From assembly GCF_012070565.1 (NCBI RefSeq), contig NZ_JAAQRO010000022.1:248001-312000 (forward strand): DNA of 64,000 nucleotides. Direction: 5' to 3'. The position numbers were made by a program, and so were the translations under genes. Numbering within the stretch: position 1 is the first letter of the stretch; each line of letters begins with the position of its first letter. The notes under the pieces were generated by a model that searched no databases, was not told where the DNA came from, and worked only from the letters and a program-made list of their open reading frames with translations. The DNA comes from Anaerosporobacter faecicola. GTDB taxonomy: Bacteria; Bacillota; Clostridia; Lachnospirales; Lachnospiraceae. Positions 47,303 to 55,998 of this stretch are shown here, one piece after another.

Positions 47303-50300
47303 TTTCGATTATCTCCCCTCGTTCTAACTTAATCATTTTATCTGCAAGACTAAAATAACGATCATCATGTGTAATGATAATAACGCCCTTTCCATTCTGC
47401 TTTAAAAGTGGTAATAGTTCGGTATAGAAATAATGTCTAAAAGTAGGATCCTGCTCTGCTGCCCACTCATCAAAGAGCATAAAAGGTTTATTATCGAGAC
47501 AACATACAATATAAGCTAATCTTTTCTTTTGCCCTGTTGATAACTTAAGCGTTTCAAATTCCCCATTTTCACTAATTTTTATTTTTTGATCTAGCATCAT
47601 CATCTGAAGCAATTCATCTATTTCACTTTTTCTTGCTTGAACATCTACGCCATAAAGTTTCTTAAATAAGTGATAATCGCTAAAAACCGCCGAGAAATAA
47701 TCATTTAATTCAAATATATTGCTTTTTTTACCATTTATAATTATGTTTCCGCTTTGTTGTGCATACATTCCACTTATTAATTTCCCTAATGTTGATTTTC
47801 CACTTCCATTCCCACCTGTGATATAGATAATCTCTCCAGTACTGATATCCATATTAATAGGACCTAATGTAAACTCTACATCTTCTTCCTGTGTATTATC
47901 ATTTTTCACTTTATAACTGTAAGACACATCTTCTAAACTTATCGTTATATCTTTCCTGTCGAGATTTTCAGCCTCTATATTCTCACACGTATTAATCGGC
48001 CTCTCATCCAAATCGGAAAATAGATTACCAATTCGATCTAGGTTAATTTTTACCTGCGTAATAGAAGGAATAAATCCCATTAATACATTAAATGGACCAA
48101 GTAAATAAAAAACCATAAATAGCGTCTCACGTAATTCATTTACTTGTATCCCAATAATAAATAGTGGAAAAACAAATACTACAACACCAAATATCGTATT
48201 AAACATTAGTGTATTATATATATTAAAATTCAAAAATTTGATATCTGCTTCTGTTGTTAATTCTTTTGATTTCTTTGAGTAATTTTCCATATCTTTATAG
48301 AAATCTTTTTTTCTAAATTTACTTAGTATTAATTCTTTAAAACCATATACTAAATCATGCATTTGACCAAAATAGATGTCTTGAATATCCCTATTCTTCT
48401 TCCAGAAATTCGATGCAATTTGGCTAGTTATCATGCTTACGCAGAAATTTAATATAATAACACTAATGGAGGCAATAAAAGCAGCCACACTATTTGATAA
48501 AAGATATGCGATACAAAAGATAACGGTTAGTAAATTCGATGCAAAACTTACTATAAGTCCTGGGATTTTAGATATCTCACTTATATCGTTATTTAAACCA
48601 GAGTAGATTCTTTCAACACCTACTTTTTCTATTGTTTGATAGGAAGAACTTAATATTTTGTTAATCATATTCATTCGTTTTTCATACATCATTTCATTTG
48701 CAATTACAATTAATTTTCCTTGTACCAACTTTATCGTATAAACAAAAAAGACGAGAGAAAAGATAAAGTAAAATAATAGTTCTTTGGAATACTCAAGATT
48801 CCTATTAAATGATTCATTAATTGTAAATATAATTAAAGCACTTGTAAGTCCATTCAAAATGGATAAGGGGATTAATGCAAAATAGTTCTTTTCATTTTTT
48901 TTGGTAAAATAAAATGTCACAAGTACATAAATAAAAAATATTAATCCTGCTACAAATGCAGCTATACTTCCATACATAATATTTTTAGATCCCCATATAT
49001 TCACTGTCTTCCAAGGTAATCTTGACAAAAGTATATTAGGCAAATAATATATACAAAACCCGAAAAAAACAATTATTGGTATCGCAATTAGTAAGCCTGT
49101 AATCTTTCCTTTCTTTAATCGTGCTCTTACTCTTTTTTTCTTAACTATCTCAATTATCGCAATCACTAATAGAACAAAATATAGTACTGCAAATACGAGA
49201 CAACCAATTAATAAAATTGAAAAGACCGTATCCAAAGTTTGATAACTATCCGCTTTATACTTAATGGTGTCACGCTGATCTAATACATTAAAGAAATTAT
49301 CTACTACATAGTTTACTGCATTCGAATTTTGATTGGTCAATATACATATACCAATACTTTTTTCATTATCTATTCTAATTAAAGAGGAGTAATTAGGATT
49401 CGTACCACCATGTATGATACCTTCCCCCCTAATATGCACACTCCAGCCTGCTGCATAATAATAGTCCCCTAATGAGGGAACTGTACTATCTCCAATATGA
49501 GATTTTTCTATTAACTTTTTATATTTATCTGGTATATTCGTCAGCCCCATCTGTATCTGAAGCCAACGTGCCATATCTTTTGCTGAAGATATCACATAAC
49601 CTGCAGGAGTGTTGCCTCTATATGTAGGTGCTGCATATTCCCTTGCCCCGAAAAATTCCATCTTATAACCCTTCGCGTATTTACCGGTTTCTAATGCCTT
49701 ATCTTTATCCACATATGTACTCGTTAATCCGAGCGGTAGAAGTATATGTTCTGTTATAAAACTTTCATAACTTTGCCCCGATACGGTTTGAATAATTAAT
49801 CCTAATATATCGTAATTTATTGTTGCATAGGAATATCTTGTACCAGGATAAAAGTCAAGTTCTATATTATCCAACGCACGAACTGTCTTTTCAAGCATAT
49901 CTGGCGAAGATCCCTCCGGAATAAGTCCAATTGATTGGAACGGAATTCCTGTAGTCTGATATAAGACATTCCCAATTGTTACTGGTACTTCTCCATCAAT
50001 TTTCTGTCCTTTATAATTACCTTGGAAGTTAAAGGTAAGCCATGGTATATACTCTTTGATGTTATCTGTTAACTTTAGTTTCCCTTCCTGTTCTAAATAC
50101 AGAATTCCTAATCCAGTAAATGCTTTGCTCATTGAACCCAGTTCAAAAAGGGTGTCTTGGTTAACACAGATTTCCCTTGCTTTATCCGCATAGCCATAAG
50201 ATTTAAGTTGTATACCGTTTGAGGTTACAATCGCAACTGAAGCTCCCGGCGTATCTGACTTGTTAAGAGCCTTTTCAACTAAACGATCTAGATCTGTATA

Positions 50301-50393
50301 TTCTGTAATATCAAGTTCATTTGACTCTGCTATGACACTTGATACAGGCATTAGCAAAGTAATTGTAATAAGCAATATTAATAATTTTTTCAA
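47280..50393 (-). CDS. D-Asn prodrug peptidase fused to cyclic-peptide-type ABC exporter
   Basis: This 1,037-residue membrane protein begins with a signal peptide (1-22). A serine beta-lactamase-like peptidase domain follows (about 30-370) with SMSK (catalytic Ser and Lys near residue 88) and YSYATINYD (Tyr near 190), the catalytic set of ClbP. Several transmembrane segments come next (from about 385; ABC permease region about 470-770). The nucleotide-binding domain has Walker A GGNGSGKST, signature LSTGQKKR and Walker B FDEWAAEQDP, the form seen in cyclic-peptide exporters. ClbP, ZmaM and XcnG cleave N-acyl-D-Asn caps from colibactin, zwittermicin and xenocoumacin. Here cutting and export are in one chain. 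The gene is just upstream of the matching Asn-E module. The name is inferred from motif order. Confidence 0.88.
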   Translation of the reverse strand: MKKLLILLITITLLMPVSSVIAESNELDITEYTDLDRLVEKALNKSDTPGASVAIVTSNGIQLKSYGYADKAREICVNQDTLFELGSMSKAFTGLGILYLEQEGKLKLTDNIKEYIPWLTFNFQGNYKGQKIDGEVPVTIGNVLYQTTGIPFQSIGLIPEGSSPDMLEKTVRALDNIELDFYPGTRYSYATINYDILGLIIQTVSGQSYESFITEHILLPLGLTSTYVDKDKALETGKYAKGYKMEFFGAREYAAPTYRGNTPAGYVISSAKDMARWLQIQMGLTNIPDKYKKLIEKSHIGDSTVPSLGDYYYAAGWSVHIRGEGIIHGGTNPNYSSLIRIDNEKSIGICILTNQNSNAVNYVVDNFFNVLDQRDTIKYKADSYQTLDTVFSILLIGCLVFAVLYFVLLVIAIIEIVKKKRVRARLKKGKITGLLIAIPIIVFFGFCIYYLPNILLSRLPWKTVNIWGSKNIMYGSIAAFVAGLIFFIYVLVTFYFTKKNEKNYFALIPLSILNGLTSALIIFTINESFNRNLEYSKELLFYFIFSLVFFVYTIKLVQGKLIVIANEMMYEKRMNMINKILSSSYQTIEKVGVERIYSGLNNDISEISKIPGLIVSFASNLLTVIFCIAYLLSNSVAAFIASISVIILNFCVSMITSQIASNFWKKNRDIQDIYFGQMHDLVYGFKELILSKFRKKDFYKDMENYSKKSKELTTEADIKFLNFNIYNTLMFNTIFGVVVFVFPLFIIGIQVNELRETLFMVFYLLGPFNVLMGFIPSITQVKINLDRIGNLFSDLDERPINTCENIEAENLDRKDITISLEDVSYSYKVKNDNTQEEDVEFTLGPINMDISTGEIIYITGGNGSGKSTLGKLISGMYAQQSGNIIINGKKSNIFELNDYFSAVFSDYHLFKKLYGVDVQARKSEIDELLQMMMLDQKIKISENGEFETLKLSTGQKKRLAYIVCCLDNKPFMLFDEWAAEQDPTFRHYFYTELLPLLKQNGKGVIIITHDDRYFSLADKMIKLERGEIIENEYSSIV

Positions 50394-50433
50394 AGATTCT
50401 ATTCTCCTCTCAATTATTCCATGTTAATCTTAA

Positions 50434-51138
50434 TTAATTATTCAAACACTCCTTGTTTTGTACCATATTCATAAAATAATTATAGATATCAATTTCTTTT
50501 AAATATGTAAACGTAATATCATTTTCCTGATAACTTAAAGCTAATGTATAATTGCATAACTGAATTGAGCTAAATAAAAATTTTTTTCGTTTTTTATCAT
50601 GCTTTAAACGAATTTCCTTATCAATAACAAATTCAAATGCGTTAAATGGTATTTTTAATCCCTTTCCCAATGCTTTTACATAACTTTCTTTTAAGGTCCA
50701 TAGATTATAAAATGCACAAATTCTATCATCTTCTGTACGAAATGAATCTATATACTGATACTCATTCTGCGTAAATATATTTTTTGCTATGGAGATATCT
50801 ATCTTCGTATTCCTCTCAATATCAACTCCGATTTTATATCTACTTGTTGCAATTACTACATATGATCCCGAATGAGAAATATTAAAATGAAAATTTCTCT
50901 GATTTGCGATATATGGTTTTCCATATGGATTATAACTTATATTAACTTTCTCTCTGCTCATTCCTAGCTTATTCGATAATTCCATGATTATTAGCAGTTC
51001 CGACATAAGACTTCTTTTTTTGTCTGCTTCTTTCACATATTTAAGAATACGATTTCGCCTTTCATACGATACATATTTTAGATAATCATATTGAAATGGT
51101 AAATTATCCGATAATTTAACAACTACAACTTCAATCAT
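50434..51138 (-). CDS. Sfp-type 4'-phosphopantetheinyl transferase
   Basis: This 234-residue protein is a Sfp-type PPTase: NISHSG, GVDIERN and WTLKESYVKALGKG are the three family motifs that bind CoA, Mg2+ and the carrier Ser. It converts apo carrier domains to the holo form for all NRPS, PKS and stand-alone carriers here. It follows the LoaP gene by 104 bases and precedes the peptidase-ABC gene by 40 bases. The ribosome site is AAGGAGG. Confidence 0.92.
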   Translation of the reverse strand: MIEVVVVKLSDNLPFQYDYLKYVSYERRNRILKYVKEADKKRSLMSELLIIMELSNKLGMSREKVNISYNPYGKPYIANQRNFHFNISHSGSYVVIATSRYKIGVDIERNTKIDISIAKNIFTQNEYQYIDSFRTEDDRICAFYNLWTLKESYVKALGKGLKIPFNAFEFVIDKEIRLKHDKKRKKFLFSSIQLCNYTLALSYQENDITFTYLKEIDIYNYFMNMVQNKECLNN

Positions 51139-51146
51139 AATCCTCC

Positions 51147-51189
51147 TTACTCATAAAGATTTGTCCCTTATTATTCGACATCCGAGTAA
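51147..51189 (-). promoter_or_regulatory. Nested hairpin in the leader before the PPTase (possible LoaP target)
   Basis: On the minus strand TTACTC (51184-51189) pairs with GAGTAA (51147-51152), and inside it TGTC pairs with GACA. LoaP proteins act on a leader RNA hairpin, and this one lies right after the loaP gene, but I cannot show it is the target. The 3' arm touches the ribosome site of the PPTase gene. Confidence 0.35.
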
Positions 51190-51215
51190 AACTTTTTATT
51201 AATTTGCATCAAATC

Positions 51216-51247
51216 AAAAAAAGTAGACTAACGTAAAACAATCTAAC
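51216..51247 (-). terminator. Weak intrinsic terminator at the loaP 3' end
   Basis: On the minus strand TAGATT-GTTTTACGTT-AGTCTA (stem with one G-U pair) is followed by C and seven T residues (51216-51222). It is weak, but well placed for antitermination control right at the end of loaP. Confidence 0.45.
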
Positions 51248-51764
51248 TTAGTTTTCTTATAATATTAATCCCTAAATCAACTAATACAGATTGATTATTA
51301 ACTATAAATTCAACTTTAACCCTGCCCTTCCGTCTATCGATTCTTCTAATTATTCCTTCTTGTCCCAATAAGGGGCCTGCACATATACTAATTTTGTCAT
51401 CAACTACATATGCCAATGACAGATTAATTAATCCCTTATGATCTGCCATGAATAAAATCCTACTAATTTCCTCTAACTGAATTTCATAAAAAAAATCTTT
51501 CTCTTTGAGAAATTTAATTATGTGTGGAGAACCCTTTGCTCTTTTATAAAACTGAGTAATACTGTCAGTCTCAATAAAAACATAGCCAGGAAACATTAGC
51601 TTTATTACTTCATATCGGATTCCTTGTTTCCGTTCGTAGATTTTTCTTTTGGGAACAAGTAATCGATACGTAATATCTTGTAACATATATTCCCTTACTT
51701 TATCTAAATAACGACATACATCATCTTCATAACCTGTCTGTACAAATAAAGCATACCAGCTCAT
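51243..51764 (-). CDS. loaP: LoaP-type NusG antiterminator
   Basis: The 173-residue protein has a NusG N-terminal domain (MSWYALFVQTGYEDDV, LMFPGYVFIETD) and a C-terminal KOW domain (VDDKISICAGPLLGQEGIIRRIDRRKGRVKVEF). LoaP proteins are specialised NusG paralogues found next to large polyketide and peptide operons in Firmicutes. They let polymerase ignore terminators across tens of kilobases. Here it is the second gene at the promoter end of a 50-kb one-strand operon that contains several internal hairpins, which fits this role. The name is my best family call among NusG paralogues. Confidence 0.8.
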   Translation of the reverse strand: MSWYALFVQTGYEDDVCRYLDKVREYMLQDITYRLLVPKRKIYERKQGIRYEVIKLMFPGYVFIETDSITQFYKRAKGSPHIIKFLKEKDFFYEIQLEEISRILFMADHKGLINLSLAYVVDDKISICAGPLLGQEGIIRRIDRRKGRVKVEFIVNNQSVLVDLGINIIRKLS

Positions 51765-52003
51765 TATTGTTCCTCCAATAATTACTCAATTCAATGAAAA
51801 GCGTGCTTCGCCATTACGATACATATTCTGTTCGTACTACTTTTAACTATTCATTTACATCTTCAAATAAACACGCCGAAACGGAATTTATTCTTATACC
51901 TAATACTACACTTTTCCTTATTACATTAAACATACTATCGTTCTAATTCACTAGATTTATTGGTATTGCAAATATAAATATATAATAATTGGGTTAACAT
52001 ATC

Positions 52004-52330
52004 TTAACTTTTCGTATTCATCTCATACATAAGTTTTAGCATTTGTGATACTGTTTTTAACTGTGAATCATTAAATAATTTCAATATTTCTAATACCTCT
52101 TGACTATATTCTTCTTTATTATCCCCGCTTAAAATATACTCACTCGATACACATAAGGCTTTTGTAATTCTATGCAAAGTATCCGCTGAAAATCCTTTTT
52201 GTCCAGTTTCGATTTCATATAAAAATTTAGGTGAAATATCTGCTAATTCTGCCAAATCCTCACGTGTGTACCTATTAATCTCACGTAAATTTCTAATTCT
52301 AGCACCTGCATTGTTATAAAAACTGCTCAT
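52004..52330 (-). CDS. XRE-family helix-turn-helix regulator
   Basis: The 108-residue protein begins with an XRE/Cro-type DNA-binding domain: ARIRNLREINRYTREDLAELADISPKFLYEIETGQKGFSADTLHRITKALCV. The rest (80-108) is a short helix, perhaps for dimerisation. It stands at the head of the operon, 239 bases before loaP, and probably controls its entry. A palindrome (52360-52375) 30 bases upstream of the ATG is a candidate operator. The ribosome site is AAGGGGGAT. Confidence 0.85.
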   Translation of the reverse strand: MSSFYNNAGARIRNLREINRYTREDLAELADISPKFLYEIETGQKGFSADTLHRITKALCVSSEYILSGDNKEEYSQEVLEILKLFNDSQLKTVSQMLKLMYEMNTKS

Positions 52331-52916
52331 TCGTAATCCCCCTTACTCCGCTTATGTAGCTAATTAAATAATTAGTGGTTGAAGTTTTTAATAATTCTTG
52401 TTAAATTTAATAATAAAAATTCCACACTGATTAATCTGTATTTTAGTTTTATTACTAATACACACTAATAGGATAATCACCATGGATAACCCAAAAAATT
52501 ATATAAATATACACTAACACCAACATATAATTTAGAAGAATTTTATTTATGCAATTTTATCTAAAAAAATACATAGTATCTTTTGTACTACCAATCAAAC
52601 TATATGCCTTATTTCTATCATATAATTCAATCAGTCATGGATACCTTTCCCTATAGGATTATTTGTTCAGGTACTATACTAATTTTATCTTCTGGACTTC
52701 ATATAATCTATTTTAATTTTTTTTTTGCTATTTAAAACCTTTTATAGCTCCATTAATATACACTTATAGGGATAAGTTAGCATTTTTATGTTTTTATTTC
52801 CATTTTTGGTAATAAATTTTACTTTTTTCGATTTAATATTGGACCTATTGGATCTGAATGGTGAATTAAAGGTGACTATTTTCAGCCTTACCATACTTAT
52901 AATTTATAAAATGTCA
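52331..52916. other. 586-base AT-rich control region upstream of the cluster
   Basis: I see no gene here. It must hold the main promoter of the 50-kb operon. A 16-base palindrome CTAATTAAATAATTAG lies at 52360-52375 near the XRE start. A motif is repeated: TAATACACACTAATAGGATAA (about 52456-52476) and TAATATACACTTATAGGGATAA (about 52754-52775), with a partial copy ATACACTAACACC near 52508. These could be activator or repressor sites. Confidence 0.4.
52360..52375 (-). promoter_or_regulatory. Palindromic candidate operator before the XRE gene
   Basis: CTAATTA-AA-TAATTAG is a 7-base inverted repeat with a 2-base centre, 30 bases before the XRE start codon. Typical size and placing for self-repression by an XRE protein. 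Confidence 0.4.
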
Positions 52917-52947
52917 AAGGAGCAGATGCATATCGCATCTGCTCCTT
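52917..52947 (-). terminator. Intrinsic terminator of the BtrH-like gene at 53016
   Basis: A perfect 13-base stem AAGGAGCAGATGC / GCATCTGCTCCTT with a 5-base loop. It lies 69 bases after the stop at 53016. On the minus strand it is followed by TGACATTTT, so the T-run is imperfect; the stem is strong. Confidence 0.6.
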
Positions 52948-53015
52948 ATTCTTTACTTCGTTCTATTCTGTGGTATATAAAATGATTGCAACACTTAATA
53001 TTCCATGATTCTGCT

Positions 53016-54056
53016 TTAAAAACTATCTAACTTCTCCAATAAATCCTTCAAAATATTACATTCCAATTTCTTAATTAACGTAATATTTTGTTTTAATTTC
53101 TCTATATAAACTAAGCTCTCATTACTCCAGTATTTAATTGCTATTCCATGTGATTTGCTTGCTATCTGTTCTACTTGTTTATAGGCATTTATCAAATTAC
53201 TTATATCTACAAATCGATTATTGATAAACTCCATTCTCATCATCATTAATTTTTTATGTTCCATAAGTAATCTAAAAATATGATTGTCTAAGTATATGTC
53301 CTTTTTTTTGTTGTCCGATTTATTATTCTCTTCTACTAAGGTTAAATGTTGTAGTACCTTGTCATATACTTCTATTCCATAAACTCGATCACACCGTGGT
53401 TCATCAAAACGATTATATGTTTCATACGAATTTTGTCCACTTAAATATTCACTTAGCAGATGTTTAACTAATTTCATGTTGAATTTGTATTGGTAAGGCT
53501 TATACTTTAATAATCTTATATTATCTGCCCATGTATTTACAACATCATTCATAGATTCACTATAAAATGCCTTTTCAAAAGTAGTATACGAGCATGTACT
53601 TTGCGCATATGTAAATTTATTATTATAACCTAATATATAATATACTCTCTCAATATCATCATACCCATAAACAAACATGTCATGGACTAAATGTAGGTTT
53701 TGATAGGGTAATCTATCCGGAATATAATAATCATCTGCCTCACAGTATATGTAGTACCCTTGATCTATGTAAAATTTAATAAAATCATGTATCTTAAGTC
53801 CTGATTCAACAAATGTACTCCTTAATATAATTTGCTTATACAAGAAAGGAGATTCCCATGCCTGTGGTCCGTAGAACTCTAAGAATACACTTTTTGCCTT
53901 AATAATATCCTTATTGGCATTAAGCTGAATATAGTTAGATATTAACCATTCAAAATATGTATCTCCGTGAGCTGATAAAATGGATAATGGATTTGCATCA
54001 TATAGAAATGTAATTATTGGTGATTCTCCTAACGGTAATACGTTTTTCATACACAT
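53016..54056 (-). CDS. BtrH-like protein, copy without the nucleophile Cys
   Basis: The 346-residue protein has the same layout as the three BtrH-like proteins in the cluster. PLSILSAHGDTYFEWLISNY stands where the others have their Cys, then LHLVHDMFVYGYDDIERVYYILGYN, with His and the GYD/GYN elements, and a helical C-terminal half. The Cys position holds no Cys in this copy, so it may be a non-catalytic paralogue, an immunity or regulator-type binder, or use Ser. It is a separate unit just upstream of the cluster, with an AAGGAGGATAT ribosome site and its own terminator. Confidence 0.5.
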   Translation of the reverse strand: MCMKNVLPLGESPIITFLYDANPLSILSAHGDTYFEWLISNYIQLNANKDIIKAKSVFLEFYGPQAWESPFLYKQIILRSTFVESGLKIHDFIKFYIDQGYYIYCEADDYYIPDRLPYQNLHLVHDMFVYGYDDIERVYYILGYNNKFTYAQSTCSYTTFEKAFYSESMNDVVNTWADNIRLLKYKPYQYKFNMKLVKHLLSEYLSGQNSYETYNRFDEPRCDRVYGIEVYDKVLQHLTLVEENNKSDNKKKDIYLDNHIFRLLMEHKKLMMMRMEFINNRFVDISNLINAYKQVEQIASKSHGIAIKYWSNESLVYIEKLKQNITLIKKLECNILKDLLEKLDSF

Positions 54057-54391
54057 TATAATATCCTCCTTGTCTAAGTTTCCTAATTTCCAATGCTAAC
54101 AATTCCTTTATCTCTATCTTAGCATATATAAACTACTGGCAAACCATCAGTAGGTATAATTACTAATACAAAAGGGTATGTCATATACATTTTTTTATCA
54201 ATAATCTGAAAAGGTTGAATAATAATCTCTTTCTCCTCAACAATTTAATGAGAACTTATAATAGCAATAACCAAAAAGAAGACTTATTAATTGATTACCT
54301 GTAGGAATTAGGTAATCAGTTTTAAGTCTTCTTTTTCTCATTATTTAACTTTTTAGCATAAATATTTCATTACACTATTACTATCCTTAAA
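54057..54391. other. Intergenic region between metY and the BtrH-like gene
   Basis: This 335-base gap contains the metY-side terminator at 54273-54336 and, on the minus strand, the promoter region of the 53016 gene. No conserved small gene is evident; a 23-codon minus-strand frame lacks a ribosome site. Confidence 0.4.
54273..54336 (-). terminator. Bidirectional-looking terminator after metY
   Basis: AAAAAGAAGACTT (54273-54285) pairs with AAGTCTTCTTTTT (54324-54336), with an inner pair GATTACCT/AGGTAATC. The stem ends in T-runs on both strands. It closes the metY transcript. Confidence 0.75.
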
Positions 54392-55699
54392 TTATTCCAC
54401 CGCCTTAAATGCTTCCTCTAAATCTTCGATGATATCCAATACATTCTCCGTACCAATGGATAAACGAATGGTATTTGGCTTAATTCCCTGATCATCTAAC
54501 TCTTCTTTCGTTAATTGGGAATGAGTCGTAGATGCTGGATGGATTACTAACGACTTAACATCTGCAACATTGGCTAACAAAGAGAACAACTCTAGATTAT
54601 CAATAAACTTTTTCGCCTTTTTATCATCACCCTTAATTTCAAAGGTGAATATAGAACCACCACCATTAGGGAAATACTTTTGATACAACTCTTTTTGTTT
54701 TGGATCTTTGCTAAGAGATGGATGATTCACTTTTTCTACTTGTGGGTGATTGTTGAGATATTCCAATATTTTTTTCGTATTTTCCGTATGACGTTCTACT
54801 CGCAAGGATAATGTCTCAAGACCTTGCAAGAAGAAAAACGCATGAAATGGTGATAAGGTAGCTCCCATGTCACGTAATAAGATTGCACGAATCTTTGTAA
54901 CAAACGCTGCTGCTCCTACAGCCTTTGTAAAACTTATACCATGGTAACTTGGATTTGGTTTTGTTAATGACTCAAATTTCCCAGATGCTTCCCAATCAAA
55001 TTTTCCGCTGTCTATAATAACACCACCAATGGTAGTTCCATGTCCCCCAATGAATTTTGTTGCAGAGTGTACAACAATATCTGCACCATACTCAATTGGT
55101 CGAACAAGATAAGGTGTCGCAAATGTATTATCTACCACTAATGGGATCTGATTCTTATGGGCAATCTTTGCTACTTCTTCAAGATCGATCACATCGGAAT
55201 TAGGATTTCCTAACGTCTCAATAAAGATTGCTTTCGTATTAGGCTGAATCGCTGCTTGAAACGCACCTTCTTCATGAGGGTCTACAAATGTTGTTGTGAT
55301 TCCATATTGAGGAAGGGTATGTTCCAACAGATTATAACTTCCTCCATAGATGTTCTTGGAAGCCACGATATGATCTCCCTGTTGCGCAAGGTTTTGAATG
55401 GTATATGTAATTGCTGCAGCTCCAGATGCCACCGCTAATGCTGCAACTCCGCCTTCCAATGCTGCAATTCTTTTTTCGAATACATCTTCTGTTGGATTTG
55501 TTAATCTTCCATATATATTACCTGCATCTGCTAAACCAAAACGTGCTTCTGCATGGTCTGAATTACGAAAAACATATGATGAGGTCTGGTAAATAGGTAC
55601 TGCTCTTGCATCTGTAACAGGATCTGGAGTTTCCTGTCCAATATGTAATTGTAATGTTTCAAAACGGAAATTACGTTGCTCTCTTGTTTTTTTACTCAT
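54392..55699 (-). CDS. metY: O-acetylhomoserine sulfhydrylase / aminocarboxypropyltransferase
   Basis: The 435-residue protein is a Cys/Met-metabolism PLP enzyme: FETLQLHIGQETPDPVTDARAVPIYQTSSYVF, YGRLTNPTEDVFEKR, and SATKFIGGHGT with the PLP Lys. Together with an acetylated homoserine it makes homocysteine from sulfide; many clostridia use it for methionine synthesis and sulfide scavenging. It is monocistronic, follows an Rrf2 gene, and has an excellent promoter and a 220-base structured leader, so RNA-level control is likely. Confidence 0.92.
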   Translation of the reverse strand: MSKKTREQRNFRFETLQLHIGQETPDPVTDARAVPIYQTSSYVFRNSDHAEARFGLADAGNIYGRLTNPTEDVFEKRIAALEGGVAALAVASGAAAITYTIQNLAQQGDHIVASKNIYGGSYNLLEHTLPQYGITTTFVDPHEEGAFQAAIQPNTKAIFIETLGNPNSDVIDLEEVAKIAHKNQIPLVVDNTFATPYLVRPIEYGADIVVHSATKFIGGHGTTIGGVIIDSGKFDWEASGKFESLTKPNPSYHGISFTKAVGAAAFVTKIRAILLRDMGATLSPFHAFFFLQGLETLSLRVERHTENTKKILEYLNNHPQVEKVNHPSLSKDPKQKELYQKYFPNGGGSIFTFEIKGDDKKAKKFIDNLELFSLLANVADVKSLVIHPASTTHSQLTKEELDDQGIKPNTIRLSIGTENVLDIIEDLEEAFKAVE

Positions 55700-55930
55700 A
55701 CTATCATCCTCCTAATTTCACTTACTAATGAACGGTATTCTATGTACATCACACTTGTTAAAACTCTTGCAATCACAAGATTCTTCGGACAAAATTGCCA
55801 TGTTTATTCATGTTCTTTTCACAAGCATGATTAAACATGACACGATTTTCCCTATAACACGAGGGCAAAATACACTTTGTCCTCTGTAGTAAAGTATATA
55901 ATTCATATATCTTTACTATGCTTTTTCTGT
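55700..55930 (-). promoter_or_regulatory. Structured 5' leader of metY
   Basis: Between the promoter at 55931-55959 and the ATG there are about 220 bases of leader. On the minus strand it holds hairpins AGTAAAG...CTTTACT (around 55862-55893), GAGGACAAA...TTTTGCCCTC (near 55858-55885) and CATGTTTA...TAAACATG, plus a TCTTGTGA-TTGCAAGA pair. I could not find S-box or T-box signatures. The function is unknown. Confidence 0.4.
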
Positions 55931-55959
55931 ATCATATCCTATAATTCATAGTTTGTCAA
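55931..55959 (-). promoter_or_regulatory. Strong sigma-A promoter of metY
   Basis: Minus-strand TTGACA (55954-55959), 17-base spacer, TATGAT (55931-55936). Immediately downstream is an imperfect dyad AGTAAAGATATATG...ATACTTTACT, which may be an Rrf2/CymR-type operator. Confidence 0.7.
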
Positions 55960-55998
55960 TAGGTTTAGCGTATTAAATTGATAAATTGCTTTTTGTAC

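Noticed and set aside
52788-52985. A 65-codon plus-strand frame upstream of the cluster
   Set aside because: It crosses the perfect terminator hairpin at 52917-52947, and its product is a low-complexity hydrophobic string from AT-rich DNA.
54057-54272. A 23-codon minus-strand frame (MYMTYPFVLVIIPTDG...) before the 53016 gene
   Set aside because: No ribosome site precedes it and no partner signal was found; it is probably chance.
55700-55930. S-box or T-box riboswitch before metY
   Set aside because: The conserved SAM-I and T-box sequence blocks were not found when I read the leader on the minus strand.
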